This document shows, piece after piece, positions 25,083 through 34,890 of a DNA stretch of 64,000 nt. The stretch is from Candidatus Planktophila versatilis (GTDB lineage: Bacteria; Actinomycetota; Actinomycetes; Nanopelagicales; Nanopelagicaceae), in contig NZ_CP016774.1 in assembly GCF_002288105.1 (NCBI RefSeq), forward strand, positions 434,001 through 498,000. The letters are read 5' to 3'. Each line of letters starts with the position of its first letter. Positions within the stretch are counted from its first letter, which is position 1. The notes below the pieces were generated by a model. The model saw nothing but the letters and a program-made list of their open reading frames with translations. It ran no database searches and was not told the DNA's origin. Position numbers and translations under genes: made by a program.

Positions 25083-26180
25083 ATGAGCAGAAAAGCTAAC
25101 TTCGATGTCACCGGTGCGTGGCTTGAAGGTGATGATCCAGGTGATCGTAAATTTATCAAGATTGGTGATTTACTTCTTGAAAATGGCGAAACTCTGCCTG
25201 ATATCACCATTGCCTATCAAAGCTGGGGCACGTTAAACGCTGATAAGTCGAATGCAATTTTAGTTAACCATGCCATGACCGGTTGGTCTGATGTTCCCGG
25301 ATGGTGGCCACAAATGGTGGGCCCGGGGCTGCCATTTGATACCGATAAATACTTTGTGCTCTGTCCCAATGTCATTGGTGGTTGCCAAGGTTCAACTGGG
25401 CCAGCAAGTATTGCCCCTGATGGAAAACGTTATGGTTCCCGCTTTCCGATCGTGACTATTCGCGACATGGTCAGCGCCGAGATTGCTTTTAGTGATGCGC
25501 TCGGAATCGATAAATACTTACTTGCAGTGGGTCCTTCACTCGGTGGCATGCGTTCCCTGGAATGGGCGGTGCAGTTACCGGAGCGAGTCAGTGCCATCTG
25601 CACCATCGGATCCTCAGCCGTTGCCACCGGGGATCAAATCGGAACGTTTTCGGTGCAGATTCAGGCGATTAAATCTGATCCTTACTTCAACGGTGGCGAT
25701 TACTACGAACAAGAGCGAGGCCCGGTCGATGGCATGGGAATTGCGCGCCGGATTGCCCATCTGACATATCGCACCGAATCTGAGATGGATGTGAGATTTG
25801 GTCGCCAACTACAAGGAGATGAGACTGGGCGCTATGCCGTGCAGTCATATCTGGACCATCAGGCCAATAAGCTGGCTAAACGCTTTGATGCCAATACCTA
25901 TATTGCTCTCACTGATGCGATGAATTCTCACGATATCGGTCGGGAGCGCGGTGGCGTGGTCAAGGCCCTGGCCAGCGTGAAAGTTCCAGTGGTGGTTGTC
26001 TCCATCGATACTGATCGCCTCTTCGTCCCTCGACTTCAGGTTGAGATTTCAGAGCTGGTTCCGACCGCCGAGCCGCCGATTGTCATCAGTTCCGAGTTCG
26101 GCCATGACGGATTTTTGGTGGAGAGTGAAGCCATGGGCGCTGCTATTCGCCACGCCTTGCATGTTGCGGGTACAATATAG
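25083..26180 (+). CDS. metX: Homoserine O-acetyltransferase
   Basis: 365 residues, alpha/beta hydrolase fold. Transfers an acyl group from acyl-CoA to homoserine for methionine synthesis. Nucleophile elbow GPSLGGMRSLEW, where most MetX proteins have GxSMGG; charge-relay Asp in DTDRLF and His in GHDGFLVE. Start ATG 25083 chosen over an in-frame GTG at 25068, because GAAGGA lies 7 bases upstream. Acetyl versus succinyl donor cannot be settled by eye. Controlled by the SAM-IV riboswitch. Confidence 0.93.
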   Translation: MSRKANFDVTGAWLEGDDPGDRKFIKIGDLLLENGETLPDITIAYQSWGTLNADKSNAILVNHAMTGWSDVPGWWPQMVGPGLPFDTDKYFVLCPNVIGGCQGSTGPASIAPDGKRYGSRFPIVTIRDMVSAEIAFSDALGIDKYLLAVGPSLGGMRSLEWAVQLPERVSAICTIGSSAVATGDQIGTFSVQIQAIKSDPYFNGGDYYEQERGPVDGMGIARRIAHLTYRTESEMDVRFGRQLQGDETGRYAVQSYLDHQANKLAKRFDANTYIALTDAMNSHDIGRERGGVVKALASVKVPVVVVSIDTDRLFVPRLQVEISELVPTAEPPIVISSEFGHDGFLVESEAMGAAIRHALHVAGTI

Positions 26181-26222
26181 GTATTACTTCGAGCAGTTCG
26201 AAGAAAAACCAAAAGGACAATT

Positions 26223-28169
26223 GTGGCTGTATTTAGTGCGCTCAAAAACAAGGCAAAGAGCAAGAAAGCTGCTCCAGCAAAGAAGTCTGCTGCAAAAAAA
26301 GCTGTTGCCAAGAAGGCTCCTGCGAAAAAGGCCGTTGCTAAAAAGGGCGTTGCTAAGAAAGCACCTGCGAAGAAGGTTGCTGCTAAGCCGGTAAAGCCAG
26401 CAAAGATTGAAATTAAGAAAGAACTCACCGTAAAAGAGATTCAGCAGCTCGTTGATTTAAAGAACGCTATTGCGCGCCAGAAAGAGATCATCGATTCTCT
26501 CGCCGCAAGTGGCATTGATAACTATCGCAAGGCGGTTAAGAAAGAATTTATGCCGTTGGCACTGGAAGCTCGCGCACTTGATGGCGAAATTCCAGAGGCA
26601 ACAGAGAAGGCTCGCAAAGCTGGTCTCGGTGCTCCAAGTCGCATTCTTTCAAAGGCGCAGCTAGCCCTGATTGCCCCAAAGGTGGAGGCGAAAGCAGAAG
26701 CGCACAAGAGTGAGAAAGTCGCCATTGTGCTCGATGAAGATGGCAATGAAATTGTTGTCGAAGAAGTTGAATTAGAAGATGTCGAGACGCTGATTGCAGA
26801 AGCTTCAGAAATTGTTGATGCTGAATCAGATGGTAAGGATCAGCCGCGCGTTGTCACCCTTTCGGATGAGACTAAGAATGAAGCGGGCTCATTTACCCTC
26901 CTTGACTCTGATGCCGATGATGAAGAAGAAGATAAGAACGAACGTGAGAAGCATAAGAAGGATCTCAAGAATGTAAATCTCGTCCTGGAAGCTATCAACG
27001 GCAAGATTCAGGGAGTAGAGCTTCCACCGAAGAGCAATATCGATCAGGTAGAAGCAAAGGCACTTACCTTTAAGCAGATTCAACAGCAATTTGCGATGAG
27101 CACCTTTAATGAGAAGTCCGCAAAACTCATCGCTGAAGCGGTTAATCAGGGCCACCTCAAGAACTTAGAAGATTTGCAGTACTTCTTTAATGAGCAAGCT
27201 CGATTTATTCAGATTGAAATCAAGCGCCTGCCACCAGAACAGACAGTGCTTACAGCTGGTGCTACCGCAGACCCAGTAAAGGATTACCTGAAGCAGATCG
27301 GTCGCGTGGCACTACTTAATGCCGAACTTGAAGTTGAACTTGCTACGCGCGTTGAAGCTGGGCTATTTGCGGAAGAAGCTTTAAAGCACACTAAGAAGCT
27401 AGAGAAGAAGATGAAGCGCGAGCTGGAGTGGATTGTCGAAGATGGAAAGCGCGCCAAGAATCACTTGTTGGAAGCAAACCTTCGTTTGGTGGTCTCACTT
27501 GCTAAGCGTTATACCGGTCGCGGAATGCTCTTCCTTGATCTGATTCAAGAAGGAAACCTCGGTCTTATCCGCGCAGTAGAGAAGTTTGACTACACCAAGG
27601 GTTACAAGTTCTCTACCTATGCCACCTGGTGGATCCGCCAGGCAATTACCCGCGCCATGGCCGATCAAGCTCGCACCATTCGTATTCCAGTACACATGGT
27701 TGAAGTAATTAATAAGTTAGCTCGCGTGCAGCGCCAGATGCTGCAAGATCTGGGTCGCGAACCGACACCGGAAGAACTTGCTAAAGAACTTGATATGACA
27801 CCGGAGAAGGTGGTCGAAGTTCAGAAGTATGGCCGTGAGCCAATCTCACTTCACACCCCACTGGGTGAAGAAGGAGACTCTGAATTCGGAGACCTCATTG
27901 AAGATTCAGAGGCGGTTAAGCCAGAAGAGTCAGTCACCTTTACTATCTTGCAGGAGCAGTTGATGCAGGTGCTGGGCGGGCTTACCAACCGCGAAGCCGA
28001 TGTTATTAAGGCTCGCTATGGACTTACTGATGGACAGCCTAAAACTCTTGATGAAATCGGCAAGGTTCACGGTGTTACTCGTGAGCGTATTCGCCAGATT
28101 GAATCTAAGACGATGTCAAAGCTGCGCCACCCATCTCGTTCGCAATCACTGCGCGATTATCTGGATTAA
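26223..28169 (+). CDS. sigA: Principal RNA polymerase sigma factor
   Basis: 648 residues. N-terminus (about 8-65) is a Lys/Ala-rich repeat ([12 protein letters not shown]), then a helical and very acidic segment (about 160-240, [23 protein letters not shown]). Region 1.2 starts at [16 protein letters not shown]; region 2 has [26 protein letters not shown] and [16 protein letters not shown]; region 4 ends [21 protein letters not shown]...LRDYLD. GTG start with AAAAGGA upstream. Directs transcription of housekeeping genes, so it should be the factor reading the TANNNT elements reported here. Confidence 0.96.
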   Translation: MAVFSALKNKAKSKKAAPAKKSAAKKAVAKKAPAKKAVAKKGVAKKAPAKKVAAKPVKPAKIEIKKELTVKEIQQLVDLKNAIARQKEIIDSLAASGIDNYRKAVKKEFMPLALEARALDGEIPEATEKARKAGLGAPSRILSKAQLALIAPKVEAKAEAHKSEKVAIVLDEDGNEIVVEEVELEDVETLIAEASEIVDAESDGKDQPRVVTLSDETKNEAGSFTLLDSDADDEEEDKNEREKHKKDLKNVNLVLEAINGKIQGVELPPKSNIDQVEAKALTFKQIQQQFAMSTFNEKSAKLIAEAVNQGHLKNLEDLQYFFNEQARFIQIEIKRLPPEQTVLTAGATADPVKDYLKQIGRVALLNAELEVELATRVEAGLFAEEALKHTKKLEKKMKRELEWIVEDGKRAKNHLLEANLRLVVSLAKRYTGRGMLFLDLIQEGNLGLIRAVEKFDYTKGYKFSTYATWWIRQAITRAMADQARTIRIPVHMVEVINKLARVQRQMLQDLGREPTPEELAKELDMTPEKVVEVQKYGREPISLHTPLGEEGDSEFGDLIEDSEAVKPEESVTFTILQEQLMQVLGGLTNREADVIKARYGLTDGQPKTLDEIGKVHGVTRERIRQIESKTMSKLRHPSRSQSLRDYLD

Positions 28170-28175
28170 CACCAG

Positions 28176-28361
28176 ATGGCCGATGCCCAAGCCTTTATCA
28201 ATCCTAAGAGCGGATCTATTCGCATCACTGGGGTAGTAGAGCTAGTCGATGCTGATGGCAAAGTGCTTGAAACTATCGAGAATCCAAAGTTCTGCGGTTG
28301 TGGTCAATCAAAAGAAAAACCCCTATGCGATGGTTCGCATAAGGGCATTCTCAAAGAGTAA
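28176..28361 (+). CDS. CDGSH iron-sulfur domain protein
   Basis: 61 residues. The 2Fe-2S motif is complete: CGCGQSKEKPLCDGSHKG (three Cys and one His ligands, C-x-C-x8-C-x3-H). Single CDGSH domain, probably a redox or cluster-transfer protein in the cytoplasm. It starts 6 bases after the sigma factor stop, so it is probably cotranscribed. No ribosome binding site of its own. Confidence 0.9.
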   Translation: MADAQAFINPKSGSIRITGVVELVDADGKVLETIENPKFCGCGQSKEKPLCDGSHKGILKE

Positions 28362-28571
28362 TTACTTTACTTCAACCAACTTCTCTGACTCATCCTGAAT
28401 CGCTGCCGCTACCGCCTTTAGCTTTTCCGCATATTCCTTGCCGTGATGGGCACAGAACATGAGTTCACCACCATTGAGCAGAGTTGCACGCACATAAGCT
28501 TGTGCACCACAACGATCGCATCGATCGAGGGCATTCAGAGGTGTGGATTCGAGGATTACTTGCTCGGTCAT
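28362..28571 (-). CDS. DUF7455-type zinc-ribbon protein
   Basis: 69 residues. Two CxxC-like pairs, DRCDRCGAQAYVRA and LMFCAHHGKEYAEKL, form the small zinc-binding fold typical of an actinobacterial family near the sigma factor gene. Function unknown. It abuts the CDGSH gene tail to tail. Confidence 0.85.
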   Translation of the reverse strand: MTEQVILESTPLNALDRCDRCGAQAYVRATLLNGGELMFCAHHGKEYAEKLKAVAAAIQDESEKLVEVK

Positions 28572-28709
28572 CGCGCTCTCATTTCGCTTAGTGGGAAGTT
28601 CTGGTACTTCTATGGAACATCATGCCAGTTCTCTTTATTCCCTGCAGGAGATATTGATTCCAATTGTGTAAATTTTTAGCAATCTGAGCGCATATTCACC
28701 GATTATTAG

Positions 28710-28748
28710 GGGATATCTCACCTCAATTACCAATATTTGAGATGTCCC
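28710..28748. promoter_or_regulatory. Inverted repeat upstream of parE
   Basis: GGGATATCTCA (28710-28720) and TGAGATGTCCC (28738-28748) are inverted arms matching at 10 of 11 positions with a 17-base spacer, in the 225-base gap between the divergent DUF7455 and parE genes. Could be an operator; no known protein site recognised. The rest of the gap shows nothing else. Confidence 0.4.
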
Positions 28749-28796
28749 GGCGCGCTTACGCAGATGCGAAGCATTCGCTGGCTAACCTTTGCCACC

Positions 28797-30884
28797 GTGG
28801 CTGACGAATTGAACTTTACCCCTGAGGTGGATTCTAAGGATAGCTATACCGCTAAAGACCTCGCAGTCCTAGAAGGACTAGACGCAGTTCGCAAGCGCCC
28901 GGGTATGTATATCGGTTCAACCGATTCACGTGGATTACAACATTGCCTCTGGGAAATTATTGATAACTCAGTTGATGAATCACTGGCGGGGCACTGTAAG
29001 AAAATTGAAATTAATCTTGAATCCGATGGTTCAGTTGAAGTTCACGATGATGGTCGTGGAATTCCAGTTGATAAAGAACCCAAGACCGGTCTTACCGGGG
29101 TTGAAGTTGTCTTAACCAAGCTCCATGCCGGTGGAAAGTTCGGTGGTGGTTCCTATGCCGCATCCGGTGGTCTCCACGGTGTAGGCGCATCTGTTGTCAA
29201 CGCTTTGGCAGAACGCCTTGATGCTGAAGTAGATCGCAACGGCAAGATTTACTGGATGTCTTTTAAGCGCGGTGTTGCCGGAATATTTGATGGCGATGGA
29301 CCGAAAGCAGAGTTCACACCGCAATCAGGTCTGCGCACCATTGGAAAAGTTTCGGCCAAGGTAACTGGCACCCGGATTAAGTGGTGGTCAGATCGCCAAA
29401 TCTTTTTAAAGGATGCCGAGCTTGACCTCGATGATGTCTATGCCAGAGCTCGCCAAACTTCATTTTTAGTTCCCGGACTTTCCATTTTGGTTAACGATAA
29501 CCGCAAGAAAGAGAAGACCACCCAGACCTTCTTCCATAAGGGCGGCATCTCCGAGTACTGCGATTTCTTGCAACCAGATACCGCTGTCGGTGAAGTGATT
29601 CGCATTTATGGTAGCGGCCATTATCAAGAGACCGTGCCGGTCCTTGATGACAAGGGCCATATGGTCTCAACCGATGTTGAGCGCGATATGGAAGTTGATA
29701 TTGCAATGAAGTGGGGCGAGGGCTTTGACACAACGCTGCACTCCTTTGTGAACATCATTGCCACCCCCAAGGGCGGCTCACACGTGCTTGGCTTTGAGCG
29801 CGCCATCACTAAGGCCTTTAATGAAGCGATGCGTAGCGCTGGAATTCTGAAAAAGAACGAGGCCGATGTCATCAAAGACGATGTCATGGAAGGTCTGACC
29901 GCAGTAGTGACCGTTCGAATGTCAGAGCCACAGTTTGAAGGTCAGACCAAGGAAGTCCTCGGAACGGCGGCTGCGACCAAGATTGTCTCCACCGTGGTTG
30001 CCGATAAGTTAAAGGAATTCTTTGCAACTACTCGTCGTATTGATAAGGCAAATGGCAAGTTGATCATGGAAAAGATTGCCGGTGCTTCTCGCACCCGTAT
30101 TAGCGCTCGTGCTCACAAGGACTTGCAGCGCCGTAAGAACGCGCTGGAATCATCATCTCTTCCGACAAAGCTCTCTGATTGCCGCTCGGAAGATGTCACA
30201 CGCACTGAGCTCTTTATCGTTGAGGGCGACTCAGCCCTAGGCACAACAAAAGCAGCCCGTAACTCTGAATTCCAAGCCATCTTGCCTATTCGCGGCAAGA
30301 TTCTCAATGTGCAAAAAGCATCGCTTTCCCAGATGCTCGATGACAAAGAGTGTGGCTCCATCATTCAGGTCATCGGCGCCGGCTCTGGCAAATCTTTTGA
30401 ATTAGATGATGCTCGCTATGGCCGCATTATCTTGATGTCAGATGCTGATGTTGATGGCGCACATATTCGCTGTCTACTGCTTACTTTGATGTATCGCTAT
30501 ATGCGCCCAATGCTCGATGCTGGCCGGGTATTTGCCGCAATTCCGCCACTACACCGCATTGAAACTATGGGTGTGGGCGGCAAGAAGGGTGAATACATTT
30601 ACACCTACTCAGATGATGAGATGAAGCGAATTACGGCAGATTTAAAGAAGACCGGCAAGCGTTGGAAAGAGCCGATTCAGCGCTATAAAGGTCTGGGTGA
30701 GATGGATGCAGATCAGCTACGTGAGACCACTATGGATCCTGATGCCCGCACGCTGCGCCGCATCACAGTTCCGGATGCGGAAGCCGCAGAGAAGATGTTT
30801 GAGCTGCTGATGGGATCGGATGTCGCACCCCGGAAAGAATTTATTGCAACAGCTGAGATCGATCGCGAGCAGATCGACGCTTAG
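28797..30884 (+). CDS. parE: DNA topoisomerase IV subunit B
   Basis: 695 residues. GHKL ATPase motifs WEIIDNSVDESLAG, DDGRGIPVD and GGLHGVGASVVNALA; TOPRIM motifs VEGDSALG and SDADVDGAHI; C-terminal RYKGLGEMDADQL. ParE rather than GyrB from LHAGGKFGGGSYAASGGLHG and the presence of a ParC in the neighbourhood. GTG 28797 preferred: TAACCT lies 8 bases upstream and the domain starts soon after; an ATG at 28764 is an alternative. Decatenates chromosomes with ParC, encoded 2.4 kb downstream on the other strand. Confidence 0.92.
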   Translation: MADELNFTPEVDSKDSYTAKDLAVLEGLDAVRKRPGMYIGSTDSRGLQHCLWEIIDNSVDESLAGHCKKIEINLESDGSVEVHDDGRGIPVDKEPKTGLTGVEVVLTKLHAGGKFGGGSYAASGGLHGVGASVVNALAERLDAEVDRNGKIYWMSFKRGVAGIFDGDGPKAEFTPQSGLRTIGKVSAKVTGTRIKWWSDRQIFLKDAELDLDDVYARARQTSFLVPGLSILVNDNRKKEKTTQTFFHKGGISEYCDFLQPDTAVGEVIRIYGSGHYQETVPVLDDKGHMVSTDVERDMEVDIAMKWGEGFDTTLHSFVNIIATPKGGSHVLGFERAITKAFNEAMRSAGILKKNEADVIKDDVMEGLTAVVTVRMSEPQFEGQTKEVLGTAAATKIVSTVVADKLKEFFATTRRIDKANGKLIMEKIAGASRTRISARAHKDLQRRKNALESSSLPTKLSDCRSEDVTRTELFIVEGDSALGTTKAARNSEFQAILPIRGKILNVQKASLSQMLDDKECGSIIQVIGAGSGKSFELDDARYGRIILMSDADVDGAHIRCLLLTLMYRYMRPMLDAGRVFAAIPPLHRIETMGVGGKKGEYIYTYSDDEMKRITADLKKTGKRWKEPIQRYKGLGEMDADQLRETTMDPDARTLRRITVPDAEAAEKMFELLMGSDVAPRKEFIATAEIDREQIDA

Positions 30885-30887
30885 TTC

Positions 30888-32486
30888 TTAATCAATACTG
30901 ACTAAGTCGAAGTACTCATCTTTCCAAATATCTTCATCGCCATCAGGCAACAAAATCACCCGTTCAGGCTTTAAGGCCTGTACGGCGCCCTCATCGTGGG
31001 AAACCATGATGACTGCGCCTTGATATTCTCCTAAAGCTCCCAAGATTTCTTCACGGGAAGCTGGATCTAAGTTATTTGTTGGCTCATCAAGTAAGAGCAC
31101 ATTTGCCGCAGAGACGACCAGAGTGGCCAGGGCTAACCGAGTTCGCTCGCCACCAGAAAGTACATTAACTGGCTTATGAACATCATCGCCTACGAAGAGA
31201 AATGAACCAAGCACGTTACGCGCTTCTGGTTCACGTAAGTCATCTTTAGAAGACATCATGTTTTCCAGAATGGTTCGCTCGAAATCGAGCATTTCATGTT
31301 CCTGGGCGTAGTAGCCGAGTTTGAGCCCGTGGCCATGTTCTACTTTGCCGGTATCTGATTCAAGTTGGTTGGCCAGGATTTTAAGCAAAGTTGTTTTGCC
31401 GGCGCCGTTCAGGCCCAAGATCACTACGCGTGAACCCTTATCGATGACGCAGGAAACATCGGTGAAGATTTCAAGTGAGCCATAGTTCTTTGATAGCTCT
31501 TCACCTGATAGCGGAGTCTTGCCACATGGGGCAGGAGTTGGAAAGCGAAGTTTTGCCACCTTATCTTTGACCCGCACGTCATCAAGTGATGATCGTAGTT
31601 TTTCAGCGCGACGTAACATGCCTTGGGCAGCAGTTGCCTTAGATGCCTTAGCGCGCATTCGCTCGCCTTGCTTCTGCAAGATTTCTGCTTTCTTTTCAGC
31701 GTTGGCGCGCTCTTTCTTGCGGCGGTGCTCATCTTGTTCGCGCTGTAAGAGGTATTGCTTCCAGCCTAAGTTATAGACATCGATGACATTTCTATTGCCA
31801 TCGATGTAGAAGACTTTATTGACTACTGTTTCAATCAAGTTCACATCGTGGGAGATGATGACGAGGCCACCTGAGTAATTAACGAGGTAGTTTCGAAGCC
31901 AGATGATCGAATCGGCATCTAAGTGGTTAGTGGGCTCATCTAGGAGCAGCGTTTCAGCGCCCGAAAAGAGAATACGAGCAAGTTCAATACGTCGGCGTTG
32001 ACCACCGGAAAGAGTGTCGAGTTGATTGTTAAAGACCGCCTCGGATACGCCAAGAGAGTGTGCAATTGCTTCGGCTTCAGCAGTTGCGGCATATCCGCCG
32101 GCTGCGCTGAATTCAGCATCTACTCGGGTGTAACGCTCGAGCGCTTTTTCAAGTTCGGCGCCTTCAGTAGTAGACATCTCGTGCTCTACTTGCGCCATAC
32201 GTACAGCAATTTGGTCTAAATCGCGCGCAGATAAAATTCTGTCTAGCGCGGTTCCTTGATCTTCACCCGTGCGGGGATCTTGTGGCAGATAGCCAATTTT
32301 TCCGGTGCGCTGAACGCCGCCACCTGCAGGTAGGGTTTCACCTGCGAGGACTTTTGCCAGAGTTGATTTTCCAGCGCCATTACGCCCAACGAATCCGATT
32401 CGATCCCCATTGTTGATACGTACTGTGACTCCTGATACCAAAAGGCGTGCACCAGCACGGAGTTCAAGAGCGGTTGTTGCAATCAT
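30888..32486 (-). CDS. ABC-F family ATPase (ribosome-associated)
   Basis: 532 residues, two ABC cassettes and no membrane segment. Cassette 1: GRNGAGKSTL, LSGGQRRRIELARIL, LLLDEPTNHLD. Linker rich in Lys/Arg/Glu (about 225-300, REQDEHRRKKERANAEKK). Cassette 2: GLNGAGKTTL, LSGGERTRLALA, LLLDEPTNNLDP. ABC-F proteins bind the ribosome exit site and adjust translation or antibiotic sensitivity; this one is of the ubiquitous housekeeping type. ATG 32486 preferred by alignment to the first beta strand, with GGGAAGA 8 bases upstream. Confidence 0.92.
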   Translation of the reverse strand: MIATTALELRAGARLLVSGVTVRINNGDRIGFVGRNGAGKSTLAKVLAGETLPAGGGVQRTGKIGYLPQDPRTGEDQGTALDRILSARDLDQIAVRMAQVEHEMSTTEGAELEKALERYTRVDAEFSAAGGYAATAEAEAIAHSLGVSEAVFNNQLDTLSGGQRRRIELARILFSGAETLLLDEPTNHLDADSIIWLRNYLVNYSGGLVIISHDVNLIETVVNKVFYIDGNRNVIDVYNLGWKQYLLQREQDEHRRKKERANAEKKAEILQKQGERMRAKASKATAAQGMLRRAEKLRSSLDDVRVKDKVAKLRFPTPAPCGKTPLSGEELSKNYGSLEIFTDVSCVIDKGSRVVILGLNGAGKTTLLKILANQLESDTGKVEHGHGLKLGYYAQEHEMLDFERTILENMMSSKDDLREPEARNVLGSFLFVGDDVHKPVNVLSGGERTRLALATLVVSAANVLLLDEPTNNLDPASREEILGALGEYQGAVIMVSHDEGAVQALKPERVILLPDGDEDIWKDEYFDLVSID

Positions 32487-32532
32487 TTGGGCGTATCTTC
32501 CCACAGTATTTACCTTGGCATTTCGCGCCCCG

Positions 32533-32545
32533 TACACTCAGAACC
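32533..32545 (+). promoter_or_regulatory. Leaderless promoter of the anchored methyltransferase
   Basis: TACACT-CAGAACC-ATG, hexamer 7 bases before the start. Confidence 0.45.
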
Positions 32546-33304
32546 ATGTTTAACCTCACGCTCCTTGCACTCCTTCTGATAGCCCTGTTGTTTCTTGGAT
32601 ATCAGATTCGATTGAGCAGGAAACTGGGCGCCAAACTCAACCAACTCATCAAAAGTGAGAAAGAGCTGCGAAAGAGTGTGCGCGAAGTAAATATCACAGC
32701 CCGCGCCGATTATCGACAGAGTGAGTCCTATGCGCAGTTACTGATCTTGCTTGCATTCGATGCACCCATCCCGCCAACACGTGGCTGGGCAGCTTCTCCT
32801 GATGTGCTTCTTACCTTGGTGCACAGTGCACGTAGTTCTGATGTTCGCACCATTGTTGATTTAGGATCTGGTGTTTCAACGCTGGTGCTGGCAAAAGCGG
32901 CTCCGCAAGCCCGAGTAATTAGTATTGATAATTCGCCAGAGTATGCGGCCAAGACTCAGCTATTACTTGATAGCCATGGAATTACCAATGTAGAAATACG
33001 TGTGGCACCACTTGCCCCATATGCATCAGGTAATAGTTGGTATGAGACATCAGTATTTACTGACATCACCGAGATTGATCTGCTCTTTATCGATGGGCCG
33101 CCAGCAACGGCTGACGGCCAAGGGCGTCACCCAGCCTTTACCGAGCTGCTCAAGAAACTCAGTGCCAAGGCAGTTGTTGTCCTAGATGATGCTGGGCGCG
33201 ATGGCGAGAAGGAATTAGCGAATAAGTTTGCGGCTGGAATTTCGACACATATTGTGGAATTTCTTGATCACGAAAAAGGTACAGCAGTAATCCGACCTAA
33301 GTAA
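32546..33304 (+). CDS. Membrane-anchored class I SAM-dependent methyltransferase-like protein
   Basis: 252 residues. One N-terminal membrane segment (LTLLALLLIALLFLGYQI), a short coiled region (KLNQLIKSEKELRKSV), then a Rossmann methyltransferase-like domain: TIVDLGSGVSTLVLAK (SAM loop), RVISIDNSPEYAAK (motif II acidic residue), LLFIDGPPAT. Similar to FkbM/class-24 O-methyltransferase-like proteins. Substrate unknown. Sits between the convergent topoisomerase subunits. Confidence 0.82.
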   Translation: MFNLTLLALLLIALLFLGYQIRLSRKLGAKLNQLIKSEKELRKSVREVNITARADYRQSESYAQLLILLAFDAPIPPTRGWAASPDVLLTLVHSARSSDVRTIVDLGSGVSTLVLAKAAPQARVISIDNSPEYAAKTQLLLDSHGITNVEIRVAPLAPYASGNSWYETSVFTDITEIDLLFIDGPPATADGQGRHPAFTELLKKLSAKAVVVLDDAGRDGEKELANKFAAGISTHIVEFLDHEKGTAVIRPK

Positions 33305-33305
33305 T

Positions 33306-34832
33306 TTACTCTTTGCCGATTCGGGTACGTCGCGGTGTGGCAAATGCTTTGCTTACCGCGGTGAGCTCATCCGAAACCTGCTTGCGGATTGCTTCTTCAC
33401 TCTTGAGCAATGTAGCAAGGGCTGCAATTATCCCTTTGAGCTCTTTTGATTCGGTCTCAAGTTCGAGCTTGCTCATCTTGGTCAGCCGGCGCAGCGGCAT
33501 ATCTAGAATGTAGGTGGCTTGTTCATCGTTGAGTTTGAAACCTTTGATTAACGCTTCTTTAGCAGCCGGAGCATCATCGCTACCGCGGATAATCTTGATG
33601 ACCTTATCGATATCGATAATTGCTTTGAGAAGTCCATCAACGAGTGAGAGTCGGTCTTCCGCCTTTGCCTTTCGAAATTCGGAGCGGCGGCGCACAACTT
33701 CGATGCGGTGATCGATAAAGACCTGCAGCAGTTCCTTTAGGCCAAGTGTTTGTGGCTTGCCCTTGACCAGCGCAACGGCGTTAATGGCAAAGGCATCTTC
33801 CATCGGAGTGAGCTTGAAGAGCTTTTCTAGAACATCTTCTGGCTCAAAACCATTCTTGAGTTCAATGACAACATTGGTGCCGGTCTGACCATCAGTGAGG
33901 TCGATGATGTCTGAAATTCCCTGAATCTTCTTCGCTTTGGCAAGGTCTGCAATACGTTCCACAACTTTTTCGGGGCCGATATTAAATGGCAGTTCTTTGA
34001 TCACAATTCCCATTTTGCGAGATGTGACTTTAGAAATCTCGGTGGTTGCGCGCACCTTAAAAGAGCCTTTGCCGGTGGCATAGGCTTCGCGAACACCTTC
34101 CAGGCCAACAATTTCGCCACCGGTTGGAAAATCAGGTGCCGGCACATGCTTCATCAATTGATTCAGCGTTGCCTTGGGATTATCAATGAGGAACTTGGTG
34201 GCAGCGATTACTTCACCCAGGTTGTGGGGGGCCATATTTGTCGCCATGCCTACGGCAATTCCAGAACCACCGTTCACAAGCAGGTTAGGAAATGCGGCCG
34301 GAAGTACAAGTGGTTCTGCTAATTGACCGTCATAGTTTGGACCAAAATCAACTGTGTTCTCATCTGCTTCGGCCACCATCGCCATTGCAGTGGGGGCAAG
34401 GCGCGCTTCGGTATAACGCATCGCAGCTGGACCGGCATCGAGTGAACCAAAGTTTCCGTGGCCGTCAATCAGTGGCAGTTGCATAGAAAAAGATTGCGCC
34501 ATGCGAACAAGTGCGTCATAGATTGCTGAGTCACCGTGTGGGTGCAACTTACCCATTACTTCACCAACAACACGGGCGCTCTTTACATGTCCGCGCTCAG
34601 GGCGAAGACCCATATCTGCCATCTGATGCAGGATGCGGCGATGTACTGGCTTTAAACCATCACGTGCATCAGGAAGTGCGCGTGAGTAAATAACGGAATA
34701 GGCATATTCAAGAAATGATTCTGACATTTCGGATGAGACATCGATATCAACGATCTTGCCTGGAAATTCGCCCGGCTTTGGTCCGGCCAGCTTTGCCGTC
34801 TTCTTGGGAGCTGCTGCCTTCTTCGTTGCCAT
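33306..34832 (-). CDS. parC: DNA topoisomerase IV subunit A lacking the C-terminal domain
   Basis: 508 residues; usual ParC/GyrA is 740-860. Breakage-reunion domain complete: LPDARDGLKPVHRRIL, quinolone region GKLHPHGDSAIYDALVRM, catalytic Tyr140 in AAMRYTEARL, and the coiled-coil gate to ISDELTAVSKAFATPRRTRI. The protein stops at residue 508, just where the beta-pinwheel DNA-wrapping domain would start. ATG 34832 chosen: lysine/alanine-rich N-terminus then GKIVDIDVSSEM. No frameshifted remnant of the missing domain is seen downstream, where the methyltransferase gene ends 1 base away. Confidence 0.93.
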   Translation of the reverse strand: MATKKAAAPKKTAKLAGPKPGEFPGKIVDIDVSSEMSESFLEYAYSVIYSRALPDARDGLKPVHRRILHQMADMGLRPERGHVKSARVVGEVMGKLHPHGDSAIYDALVRMAQSFSMQLPLIDGHGNFGSLDAGPAAMRYTEARLAPTAMAMVAEADENTVDFGPNYDGQLAEPLVLPAAFPNLLVNGGSGIAVGMATNMAPHNLGEVIAATKFLIDNPKATLNQLMKHVPAPDFPTGGEIVGLEGVREAYATGKGSFKVRATTEISKVTSRKMGIVIKELPFNIGPEKVVERIADLAKAKKIQGISDIIDLTDGQTGTNVVIELKNGFEPEDVLEKLFKLTPMEDAFAINAVALVKGKPQTLGLKELLQVFIDHRIEVVRRRSEFRKAKAEDRLSLVDGLLKAIIDIDKVIKIIRGSDDAPAAKEALIKGFKLNDEQATYILDMPLRRLTKMSKLELETESKELKGIIAALATLLKSEEAIRKQVSDELTAVSKAFATPRRTRIGKE

Positions 34833-34890
34833 GGCGCGTATTCTGCCAAGGCATTGTGCTAAATCTTGGTACCTACACGCCTTCGGAGGC

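Noticed and set aside
26240-26420. DNA tandem repeat or CRISPR-like array in the sigma factor 5' end
   Set aside because: The repeats are codons for Lys/Ala in frame with the sigma factor, with no spacers.
28737-28796. Long N-terminal extension of parE from 28737
   Set aside because: The extension runs through the dyad region without protein-like sequence; GTG 28797 fits the family start.
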